A DNA stretch of 50,917 bases from Phaeocystidibacter sp965659415 (GTDB lineage: Bacteria; Bacteroidota; Bacteroidia; Flavobacteriales; Schleiferiaceae), in the NCBI GenBank assembly GCA_965659415.1, contig CBFHVA010000017.1:1-50917 (forward strand), given 5' to 3'. A program made the translations under genes and the position numbers. This document shows positions 7,788-18,089 of this stretch, piece after piece. Every line of letters starts with the position of its first letter. Position 1 is the stretch's first letter. The notes beneath the pieces were generated by a model. That model did not search any database. It was given only the letters and a program-made list of their open reading frames with translations, and was not told the DNA's origin.

Positions 7788-9836
7788 TTACCATATAACA
7801 GCATGTTCATCCGCACTTAAATGCATTGGACTGCCTTCTCCGCAACCAAAGGTCTGCCAGAATTCAGGCATGTTACTCATTGGTCCAATTACTCGGAAAG
7901 GACCCGGTGAGTGATAGTCATTCTTCAATCGGAATAACAATTGCTCATCGGTGTAGTGCACTTGCCACACCTGTGCCCATCCCAAGAATACGCGTTGGTC
8001 ATCCGTGAAACCACCAATAGGTTCTGGTTCAGGTTGACCTTCCATTTTCATTTGGTAGGCGTGATAGGCAAGCGTCAATCCTCCTAAGTCGGCAATGTTC
8101 TCTCCAAGTGTTAGTTGACCCGAAACGAAGTTATCCGGAAGGGCCTCATATCCGTCGTACTGATTTACTACTCGCTGCGTGAGTTCTTCAAAGCGAGCTC
8201 GATCATCTTCGGTCCACCAATCGTTCAAGTTGCCGTCTTTATCATACTTGCTGCCTTGATCGTCGAAACCGTGCGTAAACTCGTGGCCGATTACACCGCC
8301 AATAGCACCATAATTGATGGCGTCATCCGCTTCAGGCATAAAGAAAGGAGGCTGAAGAATTCCGGCTGGGAATACGACCTCGTTGTTATTCGGATTGTAA
8401 TAAGCATTCACGATATGAGCTCCCATGAACCACTCTCCCTTGTCCACTGGCTTGCCCATTTCCGCAAGATTCTCCTTGGTGGTGTAAAGGCTGAGGTTCT
8501 GTAGACTCTTCACAAATGCTCCGTTCTCAATTTCCAAATCAGACCAATCACTCCATTCATCGGGATAACCAATTTTATAGGTAAAGGCCTCGAGCTTCTC
8601 CAGAGCACGTCCTTTGGTTTGGTTGCTCATCCAGTCCAAATTTTGAATGCGCACTCGGAAAGCAGATCTCAAATCTTCAACCATCCCCTCAACTCTTTCC
8701 TTATACTCAGCCGGGAAATACTGGTCTACATAAAGGTGACCAATTTGCTCATTCAGTCCACCCATGGCGTCCTGAATCCTTCTCCAACGAGGCTGAAGTT
8801 TCTGTCTACCATTCAGTACGGTTTCGTAAAAGGCAAAATCGGCAGCCACTGCTTCGTAGTGCAGATTATTTGCATAGCTATTGATCACGTGCCACGTGCT
8901 ATACGCTTTCAATACCTCAAGATTCCATGAGGTTATGCTCTCACTCAACCATTCCACATAATCTTTCGACGTAACAATGAGTTCACTTGGATTGATATCC
9001 TTTGAATCCAAATAAGCATCAAATGGAATATTTGGGGAGAGGGCTTTCAAATCATTCACTGTCATCTTGTTATAGCGCAGATCTGGATCTCTACTTTGTA
9101 CTCTTGAAAGTTGATGCTCTGCTAAAGAACGTTCAAACTCGAAAATGGCTTGAGCATCACTTTTAGCCTTGGCCTCTTCTACGCCGTACATGGTGAGCAT
9201 ATTAGCCACATGCGAAACATAGGCATCGCGAATGAACTGCGAAGTTGAATCTTCGTCGAGGTAGTACGAACGATCTGGCAAGCCCAACCCACTTTGATAC
9301 ATGTGGAGCACATTCATGCTCGCGTTTTTATCATCCGATGAAACGTAAACTGAAATCGGCATATTCACAGAGGACATTTGCAAGTTGGATGCTCGAGCAA
9401 ACCAATCCTCAAGAGAACTCGCGTTGTTAACAGATTCAATCATTGCATCAAGCGGAGAAAACTTGAGCTCTTCGATCTTCAATGAATCCATACCTGAGCG
9501 GTACAAATCTCCCACCAACTGCACATCAGAACCTGGAGTAGCGTTTCCATCAGAGTTCAACAAATCGTCGAAGATCCCTCGAACTCTCTTCTTGTTTTCC
9601 TTTGCGAGTATGCTAAACTTCCCCCAACTTGATTCGGTTTCCGGGATGGGATTGGCGTCTAGCCATCCTTGAGCCGTAAAGTGAAAGAAGTCATCACAAG
9701 CAGCATATGAACTGTCAACTGCGCTCAAATCAAAACCGGCATTCGGGTCTTTTTCAACAACGGCGGAGTTTTCAGATTGGCATGCAGCAGTCGACAAAGC
9801 TACTACTCCAATCATCCATATCATAGGTTTTCTCAT
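7788..9836 (-). CDS. M13-family (neprilysin-type) zinc metallopeptidase lipoprotein
   Basis: A 682-residue exported endopeptidase with a lipoprotein signal peptide (MRKPMIWMIGVVALSTAAC). The zinc site is HEFTH near residue 515 with the third ligand in ENIADLGG near 577, and the C-terminus has the family-typical short ending after a conserved FxxxFGCGEGSPM region (ends AVIW). Length matches M13 peptidases. It is the third gene of a same-strand operon with the S9 and M61 peptidases (10-base gap to M61), and a terminator follows. Likely role: digestion of small peptides in the periplasm or at the cell surface. Confidence 0.95.
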   Translation of the reverse strand: MRKPMIWMIGVVALSTAACQSENSAVVEKDPNAGFDLSAVDSSYAACDDFFHFTAQGWLDANPIPETESSWGKFSILAKENKKRVRGIFDDLLNSDGNATPGSDVQLVGDLYRSGMDSLKIEELKFSPLDAMIESVNNASSLEDWFARASNLQMSSVNMPISVYVSSDDKNASMNVLHMYQSGLGLPDRSYYLDEDSTSQFIRDAYVSHVANMLTMYGVEEAKAKSDAQAIFEFERSLAEHQLSRVQSRDPDLRYNKMTVNDLKALSPNIPFDAYLDSKDINPSELIVTSKDYVEWLSESITSWNLEVLKAYSTWHVINSYANNLHYEAVAADFAFYETVLNGRQKLQPRWRRIQDAMGGLNEQIGHLYVDQYFPAEYKERVEGMVEDLRSAFRVRIQNLDWMSNQTKGRALEKLEAFTYKIGYPDEWSDWSDLEIENGAFVKSLQNLSLYTTKENLAEMGKPVDKGEWFMGAHIVNAYYNPNNNEVVFPAGILQPPFFMPEADDAINYGAIGGVIGHEFTHGFDDQGSKYDKDGNLNDWWTEDDRARFEELTQRVVNQYDGYEALPDNFVSGQLTLGENIADLGGLTLAYHAYQMKMEGQPEPEPIGGFTDDQRVFLGWAQVWQVHYTDEQLLFRLKNDYHSPGPFRVIGPMSNMPEFWQTFGCGEGSPMHLSADEHAVIW

Positions 9837-9846
9837 AGCTTCTAAA

Positions 9847-11685
9847 TTATTGATTCAACCAAGCATTCCGCAAGGCCATTTCTTCTGGGGTCGGATTCGT
9901 TTTCTGTTGCAATATATGACGGGTTACTGAAGACGTTACGGTTACGTGACTTGTCAATTTGATGGTTTTTCCATCGCGTTTTACCTCCACGACTACTTCA
10001 TTGCCCAGCACAGCCTCCTTCTTCCATTCGTTCAGAACACCCTGGAGCTCACCTCCATCCACGTCTTCTCCATCCCAGCTAACCAATTGATCTCCTGGCA
10101 TAAAACCAAATTCAGCAGTAAATGGATCATCGTCATTTGAGCCAAAAACGGTATAAAAATCGCCTCTTGATCTGACATAAGTCGCCCTCCAATCTGGCAC
10201 CGCTAATTCGTAATTGTCACGTTCCATTTGATAAGAATACCCTACTGCGTCGAGCAAGTCTTCAAACGGCAGAGGTGTAGTCCCAGCAATGTGATCGTAT
10301 AAGAACGACTTGGTCCCTTCCGGAGTAAAGTCGTCAATAATCTCAAAAAAGTCGTTATCCACAAAGAATGTATCCGGACCGTAGGTGTTTTTCAGCTCAA
10401 TAAGCAGATCTCGCAGGCCTTGTTCTCCCGAAGTTGCCTGGCGGATATGCACGTCAAGTGCCATTCCAATGAGAGCGCCTTTCATGTAAACGTCCAAGTA
10501 TTGATCTGAATACATTCCCAAGGCATGCTCGCTTCGCAGAGTCATGGGAATGTGCTCATCAAAGCCATCTGCCTGGAACATTTTATCGTTCATCTCCTCC
10601 ATAAATTCATCTTCGGATAGAATGCCTCCACGCACCTGAGCAATCAGGCTGTTGTATTCTGTGATACCCTCGTAAAACCAAAGATGCTTACTCATTTGAG
10701 GATTTATGAAATCGTAGTTGTGAATGTGCTCACTATGAATGTTCAGCGGTGTCACAATGTGGAAGAACTCATGAGCAACAATGTGGCGAAGCGATTGTAC
10801 ATCGGACCATTCCGGCATCACTAATACCGTAGAAGTGAAGTGCTCCAATGCACCAGCTGCTCCGTCACTCATAATCTCCTCACGAGTACGAGCCCAGTAA
10901 AGCACCGCATAACGATCCGTAGGGAGCGATCCTCCTAAGTACTCGGCTGTTGCGGTAAACACGGGTGCAATTTCTTCCAACACTTCCTGTGGATCCACTT
11001 GCCCGCTCGGATTGTAAACACCTACCGTTATTTGGGCTCCCGCCACTTCCATGGTAGCCGAAGGAATGTCGGAATAAAGAATGGGACAGTCATGCAGTTG
11101 GAAATAGTCCTGTGCAGCAAAGCGATCTTGCGTTTCAGAAGTTTCCAATACGTCCAAAGTAGTTGTTGGCATGATGTTCTGCTTCTTGGTCACCTCCAGC
11201 TCGTAAGGCATATACTCGTGATCTTGCATAAAACCCACAAAGCCAAATAAATTAAGCATCACACCATCCTCCTCGATCACGGTACCGCCCGGTAGAAAAA
11301 TGCCTGATCGCTTGTAGTCTTCAGTATCATTAACCTTGTAAGTTACTTTGTAGAGCGACTTACCTTTTGCCACTTGCCAGCGATTCTCGTCCAGCTTTTC
11401 AACTTCCAATTCGTTGTTCATGCTATCGAAGGCTTTCACTTCTTCGATGAACCTTCCAAAATCTGAAATGTCGTACGTACCGGGAATAATCTTCGGCATT
11501 GCAAAAACCACGGTATCATCCGTCATCATTGGAGGCACGACGGTAACATCTACCTGATCATCGGTCAAATCGTTCATATTGATCTGCACCGAGTATCGGT
11601 CGGAATGCTGAATGGGTGCGAATTGCGCGAAAATCATACTGGATGACCCCAGGGCAAGTCCCAAAAGGAGCTGTTTCATTTTCAT
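9847..11685 (-). CDS. M61-family metallopeptidase with PDZ domain
   Basis: A 612-residue exported glycyl-aminopeptidase-like enzyme. The start at 11685 gives a signal peptide (MKMKQLLLGLALGSSSMIFA) and overlaps the stop of the S9 gene by four bases (ATGA). The N-terminal beta domain is followed by the zinc motif HEFFH (about residue 303) with the downstream glutamate in WFYEGITEY (about 340), and a C-terminal PDZ-like segment (FGFMPGDQLVSWDGEDV). M61 enzymes favour N-terminal glycine or alanine in peptides. It is tightly coupled to the S9 and M13 peptidase genes, so the three should be made together. Confidence 0.92.
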   Translation of the reverse strand: MKMKQLLLGLALGSSSMIFAQFAPIQHSDRYSVQINMNDLTDDQVDVTVVPPMMTDDTVVFAMPKIIPGTYDISDFGRFIEEVKAFDSMNNELEVEKLDENRWQVAKGKSLYKVTYKVNDTEDYKRSGIFLPGGTVIEEDGVMLNLFGFVGFMQDHEYMPYELEVTKKQNIMPTTTLDVLETSETQDRFAAQDYFQLHDCPILYSDIPSATMEVAGAQITVGVYNPSGQVDPQEVLEEIAPVFTATAEYLGGSLPTDRYAVLYWARTREEIMSDGAAGALEHFTSTVLVMPEWSDVQSLRHIVAHEFFHIVTPLNIHSEHIHNYDFINPQMSKHLWFYEGITEYNSLIAQVRGGILSEDEFMEEMNDKMFQADGFDEHIPMTLRSEHALGMYSDQYLDVYMKGALIGMALDVHIRQATSGEQGLRDLLIELKNTYGPDTFFVDNDFFEIIDDFTPEGTKSFLYDHIAGTTPLPFEDLLDAVGYSYQMERDNYELAVPDWRATYVRSRGDFYTVFGSNDDDPFTAEFGFMPGDQLVSWDGEDVDGGELQGVLNEWKKEAVLGNEVVVEVKRDGKTIKLTSHVTVTSSVTRHILQQKTNPTPEEMALRNAWLNQ

Positions 11686-14534
11686 TCTGTTTCGTTGATT
11701 AGTTCTGTAGCTGCGTTGTAGTCTTTCTCTAGATACGGTCGGCCGTTTACCATCCACTCAGGAGCCGGTTCTCCTTTTAAATAATGGTGGAAAAACTGAC
11801 TCATGCGAATGCTCAAATCCATACGGTTATGACGTTGCATCAGATTGTGTTCTTCACCGTTATACACGAGCATCCACACAGGTTTTTGAAGTCGGCGTAG
11901 TGCCATAAAGTACTCGATACCTTGATACCACGGCACGGCACCATCGCCATCGTTGTGCATCATCAATAAAGGAGTGTTCACTTGAGGTGCATAAAACACC
12001 GGGGAATTCTCAAGATAGAGGTCGGTGCGCTCCCACAAGGTACCCCCAATACGACTTTGGGTTCGTTCATATTGGAACTCTCTACTCATTCCTGAGCCCC
12101 ATCGAATCCCGCCATATGCGGAAGTCATATTAGAAACGGGAGCACCAGCCATAGCGCACTTGAACATGTCCGTGCGCGTGACCAAATGAGCCACCTGATA
12201 CCCACCCCAACTTTGTCCTTGAATTGCCATGTTGCTGGCATCAGCCCAAGGATACTCCGCAATCATTTCCGCGCCACTCAAGATGCACTCTTCAGCACTT
12301 CTGCCCGGGTAACCCTCCTCGTAAACGATATCTGGAATAAAGATAATGTACTCGTTGCTCAAGTAATATGGGAAATTGATAACGCTTGCGGAAGGTGCTG
12401 GACTCCAGTATCTATGCAGTTGATCGGAGTATTTCTCGTAGAAGTATACCAATACGGGATACTGTTTACTCGGATCAAAATCGCTTGGCTTCAACAACAA
12501 TCCTTTGAGCTCAACACCTTTTGGCGTAGTCCATTCTACCAACTCGCTCGTTCCCCATCGATAATCGGCTTGTTGAGGATTGGTTTCCGTAAGGGCCACC
12601 GCATCAGCTAAATCATCCCCTCTGACGGCATGTATCTCCGGGTATTGGGCAATGGATTCTTTTCTAAAAAAGTAAACATCCGACGAATCAGCTTTGCTCA
12701 ATCGGCTCAGCTTGTAATCGCCACCCACGAGCTCTTCATAGTTCATTTCACCGTCCTCAAGCTCATATTCCACGTAGGCAGTTGACATGTCATCAAGGTC
12801 GGTACGTGCTAGAATCCATTCACCTGCTTGCAAGTGCGGTTCATCTTCCAAAGACACAATTCTATGTATGGCATTCATCTCACGCCCCTTGCCCATTGTA
12901 ATGTTCTGAGCCGAACCGCCGGGATGTACTTCCCATAAATCGAACTTATCATAAATGATGACCGTTTCATCATTCTCCGTCCACCCCCCTATTCCATAAG
13001 ATCCTGGTTCGTTTGGCGTGTCATGATCTTCTTGATGCACTGGAAGCGAAATATTTGCACTCAAGATGAGCGGCTGATTCTTTTCGATATCATAGCCCTT
13101 CCACTGCTTCGATGCGCCATCCCACCAATAGGCAAAGCGCTCAGCTGGACTTAAAGATGGCCAGGATCTCACGCCCTTGGCAATGACTTGGCGCTCGCCT
13201 GTAGTCACATTCACTAGGTAAAAATCCCGTTTGGTCGGATAATTCCAACTCAAAGAAGCGCGTTCTTCATGTGGCACTTGATAGCCGACTGCCCACATGC
13301 GTGTGGAACTTTCAGAAATGGAAATATTTTCTAAGTCCTCATCTTCCAATTGAATCATGTGCGCATAATTCCCATCTGATGCGAGATGAATAACCGCCAG
13401 ATAGGAGGCCTTCTCATCACTTGAGGCGTTCACCTTTTGCATTGGCTGTATCTCTTCATCGCGCCAGCTCCAGATGTCCAAACTCACTTTCTCCTCGTCT
13501 AGAACCGTTGTATCCTCCTCGGGGACAAAAGGCAATGGCATCGTTCCAAAGTAAACTGAGCCGGTGGCCTCAGAAAATCGCAGCGACACATGTGGAGATA
13601 ACATCCAGCCTTCTTCAAGGTGAATATCATCCATGGATACGATCTCTACAATCTGCTCTCCTTGTGTTGCATGCAAAGAATGCAGTTGAATATCCGCCTC
13701 GGCAGAATCAAGTGTCTTGAGCCAAACAATGTGATCTCCTGTGAGATCCAGTGCGTATTGCGGAATATCTTCAAAAACGGTATCCAGAATTACGAACGGC
13801 TCCTCCAAACGAGGGTCGTAACTAAAGAAGGTAGAAGGTTGAGTGGTATCTCCAGCCGATTGAATGCCGGCTCCAACATAACCTTCATCTGCCCAATCGA
13901 AATCCGTCACACGATGAATGGTGTCTTTTTGGTTGCTCGACAGGTTCCAGATGACCCATCTTTTAGCCTTATCGGAATAGAAGCCACTGCCGTGTTCTTC
14001 ATCACCGTCCAAGATAAAGTCAGTTTCTTCTTCGGTTGATTCGGTGGAGTCGGTCGGCTCTTCTTCGGGTTCAGGGTCATCCTCAATAGCAATAGCTACA
14101 AGTGATCCCGAATATTCATTCACCTTGAAGCGTACTACGTTATGAACTGTATCAATAACTTGCGAATTCACATTGACCCGAATGAGCTGATTCTTAGGCA
14201 TTTCATCCTTCGGAGTGTCTTTTAACTTCAGCTGTCGGACTTGATCATACGCCGGTTTCACGGTTGCAAAAAGCCATCGTCCATCCGAGGTGAATTGAGG
14301 ATTCGAGGTCCGTTCCAAACGAATGCGAGAGGCATTGCGAACCTTAATCAGCTCAACATAACTATCACCTTCTTGCGGACTGGTTTGCACGGCGATGTAG
14401 CTGCCATCATGTGTTATATCGGTAGTTCGAATGGAATTCCACTGATCGTAATCATCATGGGTAAGCGCCCGCTGTTGAGCAAAAGAGGCCGATGAAGCCA
14501 AAGCGGCAATTACCGTGAATTTGAGTAAACGCAT
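11682..14534 (-). CDS. S9-family prolyl-oligopeptidase-like serine peptidase, exported
   Basis: A 950-residue enzyme: signal peptide (MRLLKFTVIAALASSASFA-Q), long beta-propeller region with an acidic low-complexity insert (near residues 175-200, rich in Glu/Asp), then an alpha/beta hydrolase domain. The catalytic serine lies in GQSWGGYQ (about 773), the aspartate in HNDGDGAVPW (about 861) and the histidine in GEEHNL (about 895). The ATG at 14534 is preferred over the upstream 14606 because it begins the signal peptide. It is the first gene of the S9-M61-M13 operon; the 140 bases between it and the ABC permease gene hold its presumed promoter, for which I see no convincing -7 box. Confidence 0.94.
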   Translation of the reverse strand: MRLLKFTVIAALASSASFAQQRALTHDDYDQWNSIRTTDITHDGSYIAVQTSPQEGDSYVELIKVRNASRIRLERTSNPQFTSDGRWLFATVKPAYDQVRQLKLKDTPKDEMPKNQLIRVNVNSQVIDTVHNVVRFKVNEYSGSLVAIAIEDDPEPEEEPTDSTESTEEETDFILDGDEEHGSGFYSDKAKRWVIWNLSSNQKDTIHRVTDFDWADEGYVGAGIQSAGDTTQPSTFFSYDPRLEEPFVILDTVFEDIPQYALDLTGDHIVWLKTLDSAEADIQLHSLHATQGEQIVEIVSMDDIHLEEGWMLSPHVSLRFSEATGSVYFGTMPLPFVPEEDTTVLDEEKVSLDIWSWRDEEIQPMQKVNASSDEKASYLAVIHLASDGNYAHMIQLEDEDLENISISESSTRMWAVGYQVPHEERASLSWNYPTKRDFYLVNVTTGERQVIAKGVRSWPSLSPAERFAYWWDGASKQWKGYDIEKNQPLILSANISLPVHQEDHDTPNEPGSYGIGGWTENDETVIIYDKFDLWEVHPGGSAQNITMGKGREMNAIHRIVSLEDEPHLQAGEWILARTDLDDMSTAYVEYELEDGEMNYEELVGGDYKLSRLSKADSSDVYFFRKESIAQYPEIHAVRGDDLADAVALTETNPQQADYRWGTSELVEWTTPKGVELKGLLLKPSDFDPSKQYPVLVYFYEKYSDQLHRYWSPAPSASVINFPYYLSNEYIIFIPDIVYEEGYPGRSAEECILSGAEMIAEYPWADASNMAIQGQSWGGYQVAHLVTRTDMFKCAMAGAPVSNMTSAYGGIRWGSGMSREFQYERTQSRIGGTLWERTDLYLENSPVFYAPQVNTPLLMMHNDGDGAVPWYQGIEYFMALRRLQKPVWMLVYNGEEHNLMQRHNRMDLSIRMSQFFHHYLKGEPAPEWMVNGRPYLEKDYNAATELINETE

Positions 14535-14675
14535 ATAGTGATTTCTTAAATGTGGACCTCTAAGTTCGACATTCCAAAAATGCTGGAAAACAAAAGTGTG
14601 ATTCAATCGAAATAGGGCTGTACTTGAGTTATGGCAATCAACGCGAATCTTGGGAAGTGGTTCAAGAGAAAAAGA

Positions 14676-17087
14676 CTATTCGTGCTTCAAAGAGTGAACT
14701 GGGTTCGCGCGAGCGGCTCGAACAGAATGGAAGCTCACAATCAGATAGGCCACTCCTACGGCAATCACCCCCGTAATGAAAAAAGTTTGCCATTGAATGG
14801 GAGCGGCGTAGGAGAAATTTGACACCCAAACGCGGAATACGGCGTAGCTCAGAGGCACACTGCAAACCACGGCCGCTCCAATGAGTACCACCACGTCTCG
14901 AAACAAGGTGTTTACAATTTGATTGGCAGATGCGCCCAACACCTTTCTCACCCCTATTTCCTTGTAGCGTCGTTGCGTAGTGTATGAGGCCAAACCTAGC
15001 AGACCGATGGAGCTAATCAATATGGTCACCCAAGTAAGGGTGCTAATCAATCTTGCTTGACGTCGGTCGTCGCGATACAGACCCTCTAAACTCTCATCGA
15101 GGAATGAAAAAGCAAACGGTCGATCGATTTCGGTTGCAGCCCAAATCTCTTCCATCCCTGCCAATGCCTTCTTGAGATTCCAAGAATCGACACGAATGAG
15201 AAGATTGGTTAGCATCTCTTCTTCATAGAAGATGACCGTCGGATATATTTCGGTGTGCAGACTAGCCGCGTTAAAGTCTCGCACTACCGCTGAAACCACG
15301 GCGGCTCTTTTGCTCACACCCGACTCATCTACGCCCCACTCGAGCACCTGTCCGATGGGATCTTCCCAGCCATAATACTTTACAAGCGCTTCGTTGACGA
15401 TGATTGAAGATGAGGTATCGCCGTGTAGATCAAAATCAAACCCTTCTCCCGCTACAAAACCGAGCTCCAAGGTTTTGAAGTAGCCATCTCCAACGGCCAT
15501 ATAATCAACAGCCTCCCGTGCTTTAGGCTGACCCCATGCATCCTTGTATGTCATTAGCATTCTACCCACCATAGATCCCGGGGCGCTTTGAGCCGCAGCT
15601 ACTGAGAGGACGTATGGACTCTTTTCCATTTTAGCCATTAGCTCTGGAATAATTGCCTGAATGCTGGTGTCTTGAATTGGGACAATAACTACATCCTCCT
15701 TGTTAAAGCCGAGGTATCGATCTCCTAGGTAATCCATTTGACGAGTCATGAGAACGGCCAGCACCACCACGGAAATACTCACAGTGAATTGAGCGCCGAC
15801 TAACAATCTTCGGAATTGCAATCCCGACCGACCTGTTTTATAGCTGCCCTTGAGCGATTGTGCTGATGGAATCTTGCTCAAGTACAAGGCAGGATATAAA
15901 CCCGACAAAACGCCCACCCCAATGGTGAATAAAATGCCCGAATAAATCAACCACGGATCGGCCAAGATATCGAGTTTCAGGGTTTTCTGGGTGAGCTCCT
16001 GGAAGTAAACGGATTGCAGTATCAGCTCCACAAAAACAACGGAGACGAGTAAAGCAAGGCCCGTCATCAAAACGGATTCTATTAGCAACTGCCAGACTAA
16101 GTCGCGTCGTGTGCTGCCCATGACTTTGCGAACCCCAATTTCCTTCGCGCGACGTGACGCGCTAGCGGTAGACAGATTCATGTAATTGATCATGGCCAAG
16201 GCAAGGATCAAAATACCTACACCGGCAAACACAAACAGATAGTCAATTTTACCTTGAGGCAAGTCGAACTGCGCTTCCGAATCGTAGTGAATATCTGCTA
16301 ATGGCTCAGGCTTTATATCGTAATCTGAATTAATGGCTCGCGATATCTCAACCATGTATTTATCGTGCAACTGGTCAAAGGCCGCCGAAACTTCCTCGAT
16401 CGTCCTTTCTGGTTTCAATTTCACATACGTATAGGTAGCTGCAACCCACAGGGCTGTTTGCAATTCCTCTTCACTTGCTTCTTGTGTGAAGGCGGGAAGG
16501 ATGGCTTTGAATTGGATATGGCTATTCTGTGGCAGATCAGCGATTACAGCTGAAACGGTAAATCGATTGTTGTTGGTTTGAATGACTTCACCAATTGGGT
16601 CAACCTCACCAAAAATATGATGGGCAAGTGATTGAGTTAGAACGATGGAAGTCGAAGTTGGAAAAGGTTTTTCAGGGTTTCCGAGAATAAACTCTGCAGG
16701 AAACAACCCAAAATAGGTAGTATCGGCATAAAAAACCTGATTCTCATAGTAGGCTTGCTCTTCCGTTTTGAGGAGGACATTATCTCCGGCGTTTCCAATC
16801 CGCACAAAACTCTCAATGGCGTCTGTTTCTCTCACGAGAAGAGGAGCCAAAGCCAGGCTCGATTGAGCGTAGTGGTTATCGGCATTCTCAAAGTAGAGGT
16901 GACTGGTGAGTCGGTAAATCCTTTCGTGATTTGGATGGTGGCGATCATAGGTAAGCTCAAACTTGAGATAGAGCACTACCAAAAGGGTTACAGCCAAACC
17001 AACTGACAACCCGAGGACGTTCAGGAGCGTATACGACCGATGCTTTTGAACGGCCCGAACAAAAAATCGCCAGGAAGTTTTAAACAT
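14676..17087 (-). CDS. MacB/FtsX-type ABC transporter permease
   Basis: An 803-residue membrane protein with the duplicated FtsX architecture: TM helix near residues 20-40, a large periplasmic MacB-PCD domain, three TM helices (about 280-430, including AKEIGVRKVMGS), a second periplasmic domain, and a final three-helix block (about 670-800, with YKEIGVRKVLGA). The repeated EIGVRKV(M/L)G motif marks the coupling helices for the ATPase. Such transporters move lipoproteins, peptides or antimicrobials by mechanotransmission without passing them through the membrane. The start overlaps the ATPase gene by eight bases. The neighbouring NtrC-type two-component system suggests envelope-stress or stimulus-driven expression. 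Confidence 0.93.
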   Translation of the reverse strand: MFKTSWRFFVRAVQKHRSYTLLNVLGLSVGLAVTLLVVLYLKFELTYDRHHPNHERIYRLTSHLYFENADNHYAQSSLALAPLLVRETDAIESFVRIGNAGDNVLLKTEEQAYYENQVFYADTTYFGLFPAEFILGNPEKPFPTSTSIVLTQSLAHHIFGEVDPIGEVIQTNNNRFTVSAVIADLPQNSHIQFKAILPAFTQEASEEELQTALWVAATYTYVKLKPERTIEEVSAAFDQLHDKYMVEISRAINSDYDIKPEPLADIHYDSEAQFDLPQGKIDYLFVFAGVGILILALAMINYMNLSTASASRRAKEIGVRKVMGSTRRDLVWQLLIESVLMTGLALLVSVVFVELILQSVYFQELTQKTLKLDILADPWLIYSGILFTIGVGVLSGLYPALYLSKIPSAQSLKGSYKTGRSGLQFRRLLVGAQFTVSISVVVLAVLMTRQMDYLGDRYLGFNKEDVVIVPIQDTSIQAIIPELMAKMEKSPYVLSVAAAQSAPGSMVGRMLMTYKDAWGQPKAREAVDYMAVGDGYFKTLELGFVAGEGFDFDLHGDTSSSIIVNEALVKYYGWEDPIGQVLEWGVDESGVSKRAAVVSAVVRDFNAASLHTEIYPTVIFYEEEMLTNLLIRVDSWNLKKALAGMEEIWAATEIDRPFAFSFLDESLEGLYRDDRRQARLISTLTWVTILISSIGLLGLASYTTQRRYKEIGVRKVLGASANQIVNTLFRDVVVLIGAAVVCSVPLSYAVFRVWVSNFSYAAPIQWQTFFITGVIAVGVAYLIVSFHSVRAARANPVHSLKHE

Positions 17088-17763
17088 GCATCAAGTTGTT
17101 TTCTGAAACGACTTCTCCATCTAATAAGCGGACTATTCTCTTGGAGTAGCTCGCGTCATGTGAAGAGTGAGTCACCATGACTATGGTTGTTCCCTTGCTA
17201 TTTAATTCACTCAATAATTCCATCACTTCGTTACCGTGCACCGAATCCAGATTTCCAGTGGGTTCATCAGCCAAAATCACTTTGGGGTTGGCAATAACAG
17301 CTCGAGCCACAGCCACTCTTTGTTGTTGGCCTCCTGACAGCTCTCCCGGGAAATGTTCCGCCCGATGCATCATGCCCATTCGGTCTAGAATTTCGGCCAC
17401 TTGCTTCTTTCTCTCTCGTGCGGGGCGTTTCAAATACACCAATGGAAGCTCCACATTTTCTGCTACGGTGAGTTCGTCAATTAGATTGAAGCTCTGAAAT
17501 ACAAAACCAATATTCACCTTTCGCAGTGCTACGCGTTCCGCTTCCTTCAGGTCAAATATTTGTGTGTTTTGGAAGGAATACGACCCCGACGATGGTTGGT
17601 CGAGCATTCCCAAAAGGTTGAGAAGTGTTGACTTCCCGCATCCCGAAGGACCCATGATAGAAACGAACTCTCCTTCCTTAATTTCGAGATTGACATTATG
17701 GAGGGCAACCGTTTCTACTGACTTTGAGCGGTATGCTTTTGATAGGTTTTCAATCCTGATCAT
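17080..17763 (-). CDS. MacB/LolD-type ABC transporter ATP-binding protein
   Basis: A 227-residue ATPase with Walker A GPSGCGKST, Q-loop FVFQSFN, signature LSGGQQQRVAVARA, Walker B VILADEPTGNLD and H-loop VTHS. I use the ATG at 17763 (MIRIENLSKAY) as the family-typical start; 17775, which has a purine-rich AGGA four to six bases upstream, would add MHLF. It energises the permease encoded by the overlapping downstream gene. The 326 bases upstream (17764-18089) hold no other gene. Confidence 0.94.
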   Translation of the reverse strand: MIRIENLSKAYRSKSVETVALHNVNLEIKEGEFVSIMGPSGCGKSTLLNLLGMLDQPSSGSYSFQNTQIFDLKEAERVALRKVNIGFVFQSFNLIDELTVAENVELPLVYLKRPARERKKQVAEILDRMGMMHRAEHFPGELSGGQQQRVAVARAVIANPKVILADEPTGNLDSVHGNEVMELLSELNSKGTTIVMVTHSSHDASYSKRIVRLLDGEVVSENNLMHV

Positions 17764-18089
17764 GAATAGATGCATTATTCCTTCGAAAATAAAAAAAGCC
17801 TCGACCACATGGATTGAAGAGCGTCTGTAGTTTTATCTCCTTGGGCGAATGAAGCACGTTTAACACAAAATTTACCCAAATTGAAGGCGGACGCATCCGT
17901 TGCAGCCGAAGCTTCTAATATCGTGATCATAATCCAAAACTGCCCGTTGAAACTAACGTCAAAAACCCTAATTTTCTGCTACTTGAACTGACTGTTATAC
18001 TTGGTTTTAAGAACGCTGACTAGTCAGTTTCTGGGCGGTTTGGATTGTTTTCTTGCTCATTAGTGATCACGACTCCGAAGTATGATCAT
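17764..18089. other. Non-coding upstream region of the ABC exporter operon
   Basis: No credible coding frame is seen here. The region contains one perfect 12-base palindrome, CTGACTAGTCAG (18016-18027), and a nearby related half (CTGACTG at about 17987), which could be an operator. I looked for a GG-N10-GC sigma-54 promoter facing the ABC genes and found none. Confidence 0.5.

Noticed and set aside
14631..14865. Short open frames on both strands at the end of the ABC permease gene
   Set aside because: They overlap the well-supported permease C-terminus (YKEIGVRKVLGA block onward) and show no independent protein features.
17764..18089. Sigma-54 promoter for the ABC exporter operon
   Set aside because: I scanned for GG-N10-GC on the minus strand and found no match with reasonable flanks.
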